Source of the DNA: Panaeolus papilionaceus
Taxonomy: Eukaryota; Basidiomycota; Agaricomycetes; Agaricales
Direction: 5' to 3'
Length of the DNA: 64,000 nt
Assembly: GCA_015501605.1 (NCBI GenBank)
Contig: JADNRZ010000022.1
Location: forward strand, 558,001-622,000
Below, piece by piece: positions 24,744 through 35,900 of this stretch. Position 1 is the first letter of the stretch; each line of letters begins with the position of its first letter. The notes beneath the pieces were generated by a model. That model saw nothing but the letters and a program-made list of their open reading frames with translations. It was not told the DNA's origin and made no database searches. The translations under genes were made by a program, and so were the position numbers.

Positions 24744-25045
24744 TGGTTGAAATTTGAATTTCTCTTCTAATGATGACGATTATTGTGATGATTATTCCTT
24801 TGTTTGTTGTGTTGTAAGTAGTTTGAATATGAAGAATGTACGATTGAAATAAGACAGAAGCGTGCTTTCGTTATTTTATTTTAAATGATGATTAAATAAA
24901 TAAGAAAAATAAAAATGAAGACAGGAATTGCGACATGTGGCGTGAACGAAACGCAACTTGATTAATTTCCAAATTTAGTAGTGACCCTTCTGAATATTAA
25001 ACAGGCTTTTATTTTCTGTTTTCTTGTCTTTTTCAAACGCCCATT
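24744..25045. other. Intergenic, 3' flank of GSK3 and promoter of F-box/WD40 gene
   Basis: About 300 AT-rich bases with AATAAA-like runs around 24890-24920 that could serve as polyadenylation context. No gene is seen. Confidence 0.4.
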
Positions 25046-27470
25046 ATGACCAGTTCAAGTCAGCAGCAGCAGCAGCAACAACAACAGAATGTCTGTGATA
25101 CCATTCCGCCACCGAGACTAGCAGCAAATCATCCAGTCGAAGAATCAAACAACGACGATACTTTCACCGCAAAGTCACCTTCACCACCGACGACGGCACT
25201 CGAACAACCTCAGACTCCGAGAAAGCTTTGTGTCAGACATCAGAGAATGGCAGACGAAGGCATTAATTTCAAGTTACAGCAGGTTAGTACTCTTGAATAC
25301 CATCACGAAACCTACCTATTGACATTGGAAATAGTCATTAGATGCACTGCCATTCGAAGAACGAGAATCAGTCAACGCAGTCTGGTCCAACTTCTCATCG
25401 TCTTCCCACCCGCGCAGAGCACTTATTCTTCAGGGATTGCTCACAATGTGCTGTTTCTCGCAACTATCACTGCTTACAGAACAGCTGGCCCATCTTATCC
25501 GCATCGACCCCTTTGTCGTTCTCCCCCGCGAAATCGGGCTCAAGATCCTAGGCTACCTCGATGCAACCTCGCTATGTCGGGCTGCTCAGGTCACAAAGCG
25601 CTGGAAGAAATTAGCAGATGATAATACCCTCTGGCGGGGTATCTGTGAGCAGCACATTGGGACAAAGTGTCACAAGTGCGGTTGGGGTCTGCCTGTGCTC
25701 GAGAATAAGCGTGCGAGGCAGCGGATATGCAAGTCGCCCTCGCCCGGACCTTCAAGTGCCCTGTCATCACACACCCCATCAACATCGGAACCCGTACAAC
25801 ATTCACTTAAACGAACAGCAGCGGACGACAGCGACCACCAGTCAGGTTCGCGGAATAATGATCGGCCGAGCAAGAGACAGCGTTCTCAGTGTCCATCTGA
25901 TTCTACTTCTTCTGATACACGACCACACATCTCGTCTGATTCCACACATGTCATGCCTATGAATTCATCATCTACCACTCTCCTCACCCCTGGTCAGCCT
26001 TCACTATCTGTAACACCCTCTTCATCCTCCTCCCCGCCAGAAATCACTCTCGTTCAGTCGGTCACAAGACCTTGGAAGGCCGTTTATAGCGAGCGGATGA
26101 CTGTCGAACGTAATTGGCGCAGGGGCAGATGCAGCGTCAAAACTTTCAAGGGACACACGGATGGCGTCATGTGTTTACAATTTAGCGAAACCCTCTCGCA
26201 TCCCTCTTTTCCCGTTCTCATCACCGGATCCTATGACCGCACCGTGCGCGTTTGGAATCTCGAAACTGGCACAGAGCTCCACTGCCTAAAAGGCCACACC
26301 CGCGCCGTTCGCGCTTTACAATTCGATGAAGTCAAGCTTATCACGGGCAGCATGGATTGTACGATCAAAGTCTGGGATTGGCGCCGAGGGCAGTGTATTA
26401 GGACCCTGCAAGGCCATACGGAGGGCGTGGTGTGTTTGAATTTTGACGACAATGTGTTGGCGAGCGGGAGCGTGGACTCGACGATCAAGGTGTGGAATTT
26501 GAGGACTGGGGGCGCGTTTACACTGAGAGGACACGGGGATTGGGTTAATGCTGTGCAGTTGTGGGATTCGAACCCGGAGGCGGCGAGGAGGGCCAAGGCG
26601 GCGTCTAAGCAAAGCTCGATCTTTGATGTGTCCTCGGGCGGGTCGAGTCCGATGCATGTGAACCAGCAACAGCAACAGCAGTGTCAGGAAATTGATCCCG
26701 GCAAGATGCTTTTTTCGGCTTCTGACGATGGGACGATTAAGCTTTGGGATCTGAATTTGCGGACGTGTGTGCGTGTGTTCACGGGTCATGTGGGACAGGT
26801 GCAGAGTATGAGGTTGTTGTTGCCGAGCGAATGTGTGGAGAATGATGAAGGGGATGGGAAGGAGGAAGGGGATGAGGGAGATGGTGTTGAGATTAATTCG
26901 GATACGGAATCGGCGTCGAATGGTCAGACAGGCGGCGGTGGAAGCGGCAGCAGCAACAGCAAGAAGTCGAAGATGCCGGTGCTGATTTCTGGGAGTTTGG
27001 ACAATACGATCAAGCTTTGGGATATCGAGACGGGTAAAGCTGTGCGCACGTATTTCGGACATATCGAGGGAGTGTGGGGTATTGCAAGCGATAAATTGCG
27101 CCTTGTGAGCGCGAGTCATGACAGGACTATCAAGGTTCGTGTTATTCAATTACATTCTATTCTATTGCATTTCGTTCTATTGCGCCATCCCACTCCATCC
27201 CCTCACCATAATCATACCATACGACCCCATATGACCCACCCCTTTCCTTTCCTACTCTACCCCACTTCTACTTCTTTTCTCCCACCACCAAACCTTAACT
27301 AACGCCCTATTCATTTGTCACATATATAGGTCTGGTCAAGAGAACAAGGCAACTGCACGGCCACGCTTGTGGGTCATCAAGCGGCGGTGAGCTGTCTTGC
27401 GCTGGGCGAGGACAAGATTGTGTCGGGGAGTGATGATTGTACGGTTAAAGTATGGAGCTTTAATCCTTGA
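25046..27470 (+). CDS. F-box/WD40 SCF substrate receptor, Met30/sconB type
   Basis: Three exons (25046-25282, 25335-27134, 27330-27470) encode 725 aa. After a poly-Gln N-terminus comes the Met30/sconB-specific region (LPFEERESVNAVWSNF, LTMCCFSQLSLL) and an F-box (LPREIGLKILGYLDATSLCR). The following CHKCGWGLP is also typical. A ~120-residue Ser-rich insert precedes seven WD40 repeats, each marked by a GH dipeptide (FKGHTDGV, LKGHTRAV, LQGHTEGV, LRGHGDWV, FTGHVGQV, YFGHIEGV, LVGHQAAV). Family members recruit transcription activators of sulfur metabolism and cell-cycle regulators to the SCF ubiquitin ligase. Two low-complexity inserts separate WD4/WD5 and WD5/WD6. Confidence 0.93.
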
Positions 27471-28156
27471 TTTGTTGGCTGGTGAATCGATGGCCGACCC
27501 GACTCATAACCCCTACCACCCTCTTCACTTCACTCGACCTGCTTGCTCAACCAAGATTGTATCATGAACCTTCGCCCCCGACATCCACACCTTTGCGCTC
27601 CTGAATCAGTTCAACTACCAACTTCACCACCTGCACCCTCCACCCATAGCCCCTATTTGGTCTCTGCACTTATTTCAAATTTCGCTTTTGCTTTCTTGTA
27701 TGATGCTTTCTTTCGATTGTATATTTTTATTTTCAATGTTTAGTAGTGTACGATGTACTATCATTATTATCTTCTTTCTTTTTCCCTTTCCCCTCAATTC
27801 GTCTTTTCTCTTCTCATTGGCTCACATTTCTCGTTGTTTTCGCAGGTTTTCACATCCCACCCCCATACACAACACAACATAATACACACCACATTATGCA
27901 CTCTTTATATTTCATCATCCTGCCTGTTTTTTCATCGGTTCAGTTCGGTTTTGCAGTTGTACATATATATATTATGCATAGTCATTCAATTTCAATCTCA
28001 CGGTATTGGAATATGTTTTCATTCATTCATTTGATGGGACAAGTAATGCCAGCGCTTAGTGGTGAATCGCCGGACTCTTCATCGTTCCTTGTCAACGATC
28101 TGCTGTGCGTGGATTCTTTGTTTTACTCTGTTGGCCAATGTCTGTCGGTATGTTTT
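27471..28156. other. Intergenic, 3' flanks of convergent genes
   Basis: T-rich plus-strand sequence without a supportable gene. It separates the Met30-type gene from the accessory minus-strand block that starts at 28157. Open frames here are Phe/Leu/Ser-rich translations of CT-rich DNA. Confidence 0.45.
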
Positions 28157-29208
28157 TTAGGGATATATTTGAGGGGATGCATGGTGTCTCGACGTACGAT
28201 GTGTCTGCAAATCCTGCAGCCTGGCTGCAAATATCTTCCTTTCGGTAGGCAGCAGGTCAGGCTGTTTGAGAACCTATAGAAAACCCTTGAGAATGTTGTA
28301 GAAATTTTGAATGAGATAGTGTTAGCCTACGGTTTGCAGAGCCTCAGTCATTTCCTCGATTGGGTGGGAGTCAGGACGTGGCTTCATGTGCTGCAATGTA
28401 TCCATCACAGCCTTGTCGCTGACGATGCTTTCCAGAAGCCTCCTCAGTTCACTCCGTTCTTCCTCTTCGGAGGGCTGTAATCTGGCGATCATCTTACTCA
28501 TTAACGTTGTCACTTCAATCTGCACCCACGCCGATAGGTCAGCACGCCACGGTGGAACAAGCGCCGAAAGTGAACACGCACGCTGAATTTCATGATAACA
28601 CCATCTAAATCACGAGACCACTTCTCAATTGCGTCCTTGATTTGACGCTGCTGCAAGAAAGTCCTCAGTTTGTTCCAAGAATCCCACTCCGTTGCTTTCT
28701 GGTTGATACTCCGGACGATGCTGACACAAAAAAAGTCAGGGAAACGCAACTGTAAACAATTAAGAAGAGGCGTGGCGTACATGTCCATCTCTACTGCAGC
28801 TTCCGTCATCGGTGAAATATTGAGGCCATGGGATCTGCCACGCAAGAGGCTCAATATGAAGCGACAGCTATGGAGTAGGGCGTGGCATCGTTGCTGCACA
28901 GAGAGCCATACGTTAAACATGCTCGAAACGCGGCCAATAATCTTACTACCTTGTAAATTTTAAGTGAATTTACAGCCACATGGGTATCCCTTACTGTTTA
29001 TTTGTTGAGATGATAAGCTCTCTAAGAAAATACGACTGCCTTCAAATGAGCGCTTACACAAGGCAAAAAAAGCTTTCGAGTCGAACTCTGGAATATCTTG
29101 CTGAATCCCGATATCTGTTGTTTGTCTCTCAGCCAGTCCAACATGTTCTAGGTTCAGATAACATCGATTAAAAGTGAGAGAACGGGAAGGCAAAGGTGTG
29201 CGCACCAC
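28157..29208 (-). CDS. Stand-alone MLKL-like N-terminal helical domain protein (paralogue of the 1108-aa RasGEF protein)
   Basis: Six exons (29208-29058, 28993-28950, 28893-28781, 28720-28582, 28519-28331, 28273-28157) encode 250 aa in phase. The predicted helical domain includes AVNSLKIYKQRCHALLHSC and EWDSWNKLRTFLQQRQIKD, matching EAVKIYKQQCRDLSNRC and EWGSWGKLKSFLQQREIKD of the protein at 32926-37431. All five introns fall at the same place and phase as in that gene. The last exon keeps only part of the linker (VLKQPDLLPTE, compare VLMQPELQPVE) and stops where the kinase-coding exons would begin. There is no kinase or RasGEF part. The first exon has no clear relation to the paralogue's start except FDSKAFFALL. 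It could be an adaptor or decoy, or a recently truncated copy. Confidence 0.68.
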
Positions 29209-29396
29209 TAAATCCTATCTGTGAAGATGATTTTACGACGCTGATGTGGCGTATAGGCAACGGTCCGGAATAGCTCTGGGGTTTCAGGGCGATAGCCTAG
29301 TAAAACTGAATTCAGTGACCTGATACTGCATCACTTGTGGTGCACACATACCCCGAAGTCTTTGCCCTCCGTAGTCAACGAAGCCTGTGAGTGATA

Positions 29397-32141
29397 TTAC
29401 ACTTTATCATCGCCGCCGAAATGCTGACAGTAACTGGAAAGCGCACCATACTCTGCGATTCTTCCTTTAAGCCACTGTCTGGGGTTCTAGGTGCAGTGAA
29501 TTAAATTTCACGAAAATAATAATAATCTTGAATTGAAACATACAGGGTGCCAAAGTCGAACTCCGATTTCTGTGAGCTATCCACCGTCGATGGTTCGGCA
29601 TGCCACCAAGTGCGCAGTATTTCTGTGCATGCTTTTAAGCCTTCCACTTCACATGTGCGGCGAAACCCTCGATAAGCGTCAAATGCTGCAACTGGCCCTG
29701 CGACCGGTGTCTGTTCTGGTTGTTCTTGTTTAGTCCCATATTCTAAATCGCCACTGGCACGAGATGCTACAATTTCAGCTGACTCTAATGGCAAATCGCT
29801 CGAAGGAGTCAAGAAGGAAGGCGGTTCTTCGGGTTTGAGCTGTAGACGACCCATAGCACGGTCCAAGGCGGGAAGGATAATCTTATCAAAGAAAGGCCAG
29901 CGCCAAACATTACCAGAGTCTTCCAAGTGTAGCACACTCGTTGAGTTCTTGTGTTTCAAGACCTCGATGCCATCACAAAATTTGATGAGGGCGTCAAGGA
30001 AGGGGATTAACTTTACAATCAAATTCTTTATGTGGTATGTGTCGATCTCAAGAGGTTCTTCCACCATCCCATAGGGTGCGATGTCTCGGAGCCAATGCCG
30101 CCACATAGGATCATTGAGCTTTTTCGTTGTCAGAACGCAACTTCAGCAATTTTTTTCGTCGAGCTTACTCACCTCTTCGTCAACGGATTTTATTTTAAAA
30201 CTGACAATCCCTAGATGAATGAGTACGACCGTAGTTACATCAACGGGTGTGACCTACCGTCCTCCTCCTGGATGCTTGCACCAAGAAACGTGGAGCACAG
30301 CATGCTTCTAGGATCATATCTACCACGGGTGATGGCGAGCTGATAAGATAACTGTTCACTTAACCTTTCACTGATCAAATGAGTTACACTTACAAGATCT
30401 GGCCTGCTCTTGCACCAATCGTCGTCGTTAGCAATAGCTGCCCAGGCTTGGGGTGCGAGCGCAAGCAACATCTGATTGACTAGATCAGCAGGATGATGAT
30501 CCTACACATTAAATTCAGTAACGATATGTTGAAAAAAGAGCAGGTGACAGACAGTGTACATTCTTGTGTGTGACTTTTGATTCTGAGTAGATGTGGACGG
30601 AGGAGCTTGGTAGCTCGGCCCAGGTGCATTTCTATCTGGAGAAAAGGAGCTGGATGGGTGACTATGAGATGACAGTTGAGCATCGCTGTCTAGCCATTGA
30701 CCAAGTCCGAATTCCTCGCTTAATCTGTCCCATTTAGCATCGCACAACGCCATGTTCAGCGATCGAACGAATACACATTGATTTGGGTGATTCTGGGATT
30801 CGTTTACCATATCCCAACCAAACTGCATGACCTCGTCCCTACTGGGGCCCGTCCTCGGTGTGACCACACCTCTGTAGTCCCAGGTGTAGCGCTCGGGGTT
30901 ATTGATGGAAAAGGGTGATGGTCGGAAGCGTAGCAAACATTTATCTGGGCTTGAAGTCGGATGTTCCGCAACAGCAGTTCCCCAAAATGTGGTCTGATCG
31001 CTTCCAATAACCAGCCTTATATCCCCGTTCTTAATCTCACACTCCAGAGTGCCGATTACGTATCTATACCAACTCTCAATATGAGTGCCCATATACCGCC
31101 TCCAACCTAGCAGTTGTTTTTGAAGTTGACAAGACTGTGCACCTTCAGGGAGTGCAAGGACCGCCCCTTCGAATGCCAATAGCTCGAATCTCTGCTCTGT
31201 ACTAATGGGCAGGTCAGCACTGGATACATTCAAGCGTTGCAATTTGCAAAGAGCTTAGCGGGATGCACCGGGTTCAACCATTGCTCACCTTGTAGCTTCC
31301 GAGTCGTTTATATCTGGTGTCTCCAACTTCTTCATAGAGATACTGGTCAGGGCACTGTTTTTCTTGAATTCGTTGGCATGAAAGAGGCTTGTTGGACCGA
31401 GTGGTGCGATGGGGGTATATCCCTCTGGCATTTCTTCAGGTTGAAGCGGATGGTTGGCTGGGAGTAGGATGTTGAATAGATACGAAAAGCTGCCGAGTGA
31501 AGTTATCATCCCGACATCGCCAATACTGACCCCCATTCTCTTCTTCTCGATTGGAAGGTTGAGGTCACCTTCGGGGATCCACAGCGGATATCCTCTTCCC
31601 CTTGTTAGCATGTGCCTTTCATATATACGATTGGAAGCTTCAAACCCTACTTCCTCATGTCGGATCGTGCCAAGGTTTTGGGAAGGGGAGTTAGAGTTAG
31701 AGGATAACTGGTCACTGAGAAGCTGTTGACCAGAGGTTGGGTTGCAGAAGTCGACGCGCTAATAATCGTCGAGTTGATAGCTGATAAGTAAATAAGCGAT
31801 ACCACTGGTAGTGCTCTCAACATACCGCTTCCAATGGATCCGCTGTGGCGAATATGCTACGTTAGCGCTTCATACCGCCAAAAATTTTCAATAGACAACG
31901 TACTAGGAGTGGTTAGAGCGTAGTAAGGATTGCCGGTATATAGGTTAACATTACTGCCCGATAAATTGACCAAGACACGGGAGGATACAACCTCAGTAGG
32001 TTGTGCAGGCAAAAGAGTTCTCGAGGATAATGTTGAAGCAGTAGAGTGAGTCTCGGGGTGCTCCTGTGGAGGTATCTCTTTGTTCACAGCGCCTTCTCCT
32101 CCAGTGCTTGGCGGATTGGCTTGATCAACTTGGCGATTCAT
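29397..32141 (-). CDS. Uncharacterised 762-aa protein, apparently mushroom-type family
   Basis: Nine exons (32141-31904, 31842-31826, 31758-31289, 31219-30553, 30501-30394, 30351-30258, 30210-30173, 30118-29544, 29478-29397) join in phase to 762 aa. Distinctive segments are VNLYTGNPYY, ADPLEARVDFCNP, GRGYPLWIPEGDLNLP, IGDVGMITSLGSFSYLFNIL, ALAPQAWAAIANDDDWC and a C-terminal half with HWLRDIAPYG and EILRTWWHAEP. I believe the 'GYPLW.PEP...IGDVG' pattern recurs in expanded agaricomycete families without assigned function, but that is from memory. No signal peptide or membrane helix is seen. Exon 2 is only 17 nt. The start is the first ATG in frame; coding could extend upstream into 32142-32440, where other short open frames occur. 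It lies between two genes sharing an MLKL-like domain. Confidence 0.72.
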
Positions 32142-32925
32142 GAGCTGAGATATTGCGAATTGATTTCGTTCTACAGCGACAGCTATTGGGGGTTGACCTA
32201 GCGATTGCAAATCCGTCGTCTATCTCGCCTACAGAGGATGAGGATGCGGTGTCACTTGCAGACAGTCCAATTAAATGGAGTCAATTGCTCGGACAAAACT
32301 TCACTGGAAAGAGTGAGCTCTTTTAAGCAAAGGCTACCCTCATTAAGTCGTAAACGGATTATTTGGACATTGTTGGAAAGTGCTTGCAGTGCCACTGCAT
32401 GTCATAAATTGGAATATCTTCGACGGCAGTGATTTGAAAAGTGAGTTAGTAGCCATGCCACCGTACACTTCGCCTGGGATTTACGGCATCTTACCTGGCA
32501 GACGTATTTGTTCATAACTTGGAAATACAGACTTTGTATAGACCGTGTTTGAGCATTATGTGATGGTAGGGAGCAAAGAGAAATGCAAATTTAATTTGTA
32601 CAATGACAACCCAAACGAGTGCAAGCCGAAGGGACAAAAAATCATAATGAGACGGAGGGGAGAAAAAACAAGGAGAAAAATAGTAAAAAAGGTATCAATG
32701 AAAAAGGTATAACAAAAATCTACATACACAAGTACATACCATACCATACATAGAAAAAATACATGACCATGCAAATAGATAAAATTTGTAAATTACTGGG
32801 AGAGCTGCTGAGCCGAGATAACGACTTAACTACGATGAACCGAAAACAAAATGAATAACGAATGACAGAAAACAAAAGACACATCACCACACCCCACACA
32901 ATAAATTTACTCCCAACGTTTCACC
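32142..32925. other. Intergenic in the accessory block
   Basis: About 780 bases between two minus-strand genes. 32210-32440 contains short minus-strand open stretches that might be an extra 5' exon of the 762-aa protein gene; I could not find a convincing splice. 32560-32900 is A-rich on the plus strand and likely 3'-UTR of the RasGEF gene. Confidence 0.4.
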
Positions 32926-35900
32926 TCACATAAATCCCAGTCTCGCCAACTCTTCATCGAACCCCCTCTCTTTCGCCTGCAAAACCTTACTTCTCGCAAT
33001 CTGCTTCTCCTCCTCTTGATCGCTCACTTCCACCCCTTTCAACTTGCTCTCCAAATACGCTAGCGCCCCCTCTCGTCTGTATTTTTCCAAATTCGGCGCA
33101 CGATGGTACGCCAACGACTCGTTAAGCCGTTCCATGAATTCAACGTATCGGGTGAAGTTGACGAGTCGCTGTGAGTCGAGTTGGAGGGTTCGGGTATTGC
33201 GTTGGAGAGTTGCATTGAGTTCTTTAAGATGAATACCTAGTAGGTAGAGAATGAAATTAGTATGAGGACAAAAATACCCTGTTTCTTCACAATGAACTGA
33301 TGCATACCTAACCAAGGCACACATCCAGGCTGGTGTAACCGATCCCTCGCTCTTTCAGCCCTCGTAAACCCATTCAGAGCCTCCCGATACCTCCTATGGT
33401 TAGAAGTAGGGTTGATAATGTCCCCTAGTTCACCTAGCGTGCTTTGAATCCCCAGGGGCATCGTCGCTCGAGTTCGCTTCAGTTGTTCAATCGGCCAGGA
33501 CTGGAGAGCGATTACGATGGCTGATAAAGAGGCGAAGTTGCGCAGTTCGAGGCATTCCTATTGTTGACGCGCACACAGACACATACTCTCGGTCAGTAGA
33601 TTTAAATGCAATAAGACAGAAGGGGACTCACAGCAGCAGTAAGAACAAAAAATTTCATCACATCTGCTCTGTTCTTCACCTTCTCAAAATGCAAAACTTG
33701 CGAACGGACCCAAAACAGAATCTTGTTGTTGGTTTGGTACACATCCTTAACGTTGTTGTGGCCTTCCATCCTGGTTAGATGTGCCATGTAATCACATGGT
33801 TCCAGCCGATTGAATGTGTCGCCTTCAAGGATTGTGAGTGCAATGGCGAGGTCTTTTGGTGTGATTTGATTGGCATCGGGAATGGGTTGAACAGCAAGGG
33901 AAGGTGAGCGAGGAGGTTGTTTTGGATATAATAGCTGTTGATACGGGCAAAACTCTTGTAAGTTAACATTGGTTTCGATAGACGTAAGATACTGACCCGC
34001 TTATCCACAAACTGTATCAGTTCTTCTGCTATGGGCTCAATCATAGTAATCGACTCCTTGATCCGGATGGCAGATACGCAAAAATGTCTGATCTTCTCCA
34101 ATAAACCGTCAGTTATAGATCGCCGATAGTGAGTTAACCAGTGTTGCAGGACCATAAATATACTTTGATGGGGAAGTGGTTAATACGTTGGATAATATAC
34201 TGCACAAGGGGGGGCGTTACTCACTTGTATTGCATAGCACCTCTATCATCAGGGTGCCTGCTCGTTGTCATCTCAAGTTCGTAAAAAAGGGTATATAGGA
34301 TCTGAAACAAATCCAGAGGCGTCGTAAAATCCAGATATGTAGCGAGGAAAATATCGCGGTATTCAGCACCACGTCGAAGATCTATGAGCCGAGTCAGTCA
34401 GCCAAACGAAATTTAAAATCCAAGAAAAGAATCTCACTGAAATTAGTAATAAGCTGCTCTACCAACCCCTCCAATGTCCCAGATAGCACATAGCCTGAGT
34501 TTGAAGTAACAAGGCGACTGTTCTGCCTCTCAGCAATGCCAGGTCTTGAAGCATGCCCACCATGACCATGCGTCCCCATACTCGTAGCCGTCATTTGTCG
34601 AGAATTTTGCCTGGGTATCACTGACGGTGTATACGACGGCCTATCCGAGCTCACAGACCCCAGCCTCGCAGGTAACGAACTTGAGATGAATCCTGCGTTA
34701 CCAGCTCCCCCACCAGTACTAGGTTGGCGAAACGTTGTCGGCACTGATGAAAAATTCGAATTGAAGGTATGGGTGTGGATATCTGGTTCACTGTGTGGAG
34801 AAACGCGATTGGGACTACCTGCGCCGCGGTGGCTCCCATTCCAGCCCTGCAAAGAAGACGATGTAGGTGAATTCGAATATGACATCGCGATCGGATCAAT
34901 GAAGTCTCGAAGGGTGTCGTCGTTGGCATGAAATAGGCGCTCTGGTCGAGGATCGAACTCTTCCACGCCGTATTCACTGAGATATTGTTCGTTTCTTATT
35001 GATGACCCAGAAGAAATCGTGTTGACCGTTGTATGGCTTGTGTCGCTTGAAGCAGTGCTAGATCGGTGGACGGCGGGTTTTCGATTAAAGACCCCTAATA
35101 GCCTACTAGTACTCTGGACGTTGGTGTCTGCCAAAAGAGGGTTAGGAAAATCAGGTTCAACATCAATTTATCACCAGACATGTGCATGAAAATGAACTCA
35201 CCAATCGCAGGCGGTTGCCGTCTCAACTTGACAATGCTGTGTTTGAGCTCTTTGCTTGTCGGCCGGGACTCGGGTTTCTGGCTCCAGCACCTCAACATCA
35301 ACTTCCACATTTCATCCGACAAATCAACGTTTTTAGGCCTCTTTGGGAGTTTTCTCTTATCCAAGTCACGCATCGCAACATCCAGCTGCGTCGTGTATCC
35401 TGCAAGCAGAACTTCTAGACATACGATCCCGAAACTCCAGATATCGGAGAAGCTGGAGAGTGTCCCTCTTCCATGGATTAGCTCCGGAGCTGTCCACCCT
35501 GGCTTGAGATCTTCTGCGGATAGAGCACGAGTTCCGCACTGTATTGTGTGAGATAAGCTGGGTTGAGGGGTCGAACACTCAGGCACGCACATCTTCTAAG
35601 AAGCTCGATAGACCAAAGTTGGAAAGTTTTGAGATACCGTTCCCAGAGACCAAAACATTTTCCTGCAGTATGCCTCCTGAGTTGATACAAACATCGCAAG
35701 TCTCTGTACTCCTACTTACCGCTCGTAGATCGCCATGGATGATGTTTTTGTGATGGAGGTAATCCAAACCTTGAAGGAGCTTGTGAGCAAACCTGGCTCC
35801 GAGTCCATGGAAATTTACGTACCTTCCGCTGCTTCGTTCAATACTTTCAAACGATCGCACTGAGGGTATCGAACCACGTATGATATGGAAGTGTTATTGT

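Noticed and set aside
26316..27149. 277-aa minus-strand open frame
   Set aside because: Antisense shadow of the WD40 repeats of the Met30-type gene; no domain of its own.
28321..28331. Stop codon right after EALQTVG in the helical-domain paralogue
   Set aside because: GTAGGC is a splice donor at the same position as in the paralogue, followed by a CTAAC branch-like site and TATAG acceptor. The next exon matches the paralogue, so the gene ends at 28157.
35770..35822. In-frame stop or 26-nt intron disrupting the kinase fold of the RasGEF fusion
   Set aside because: A 53-nt intron from GTACGT to TTCAAG joins NEAAEG to LDYLHHKN exactly as in related kinases, so there is no disruption.
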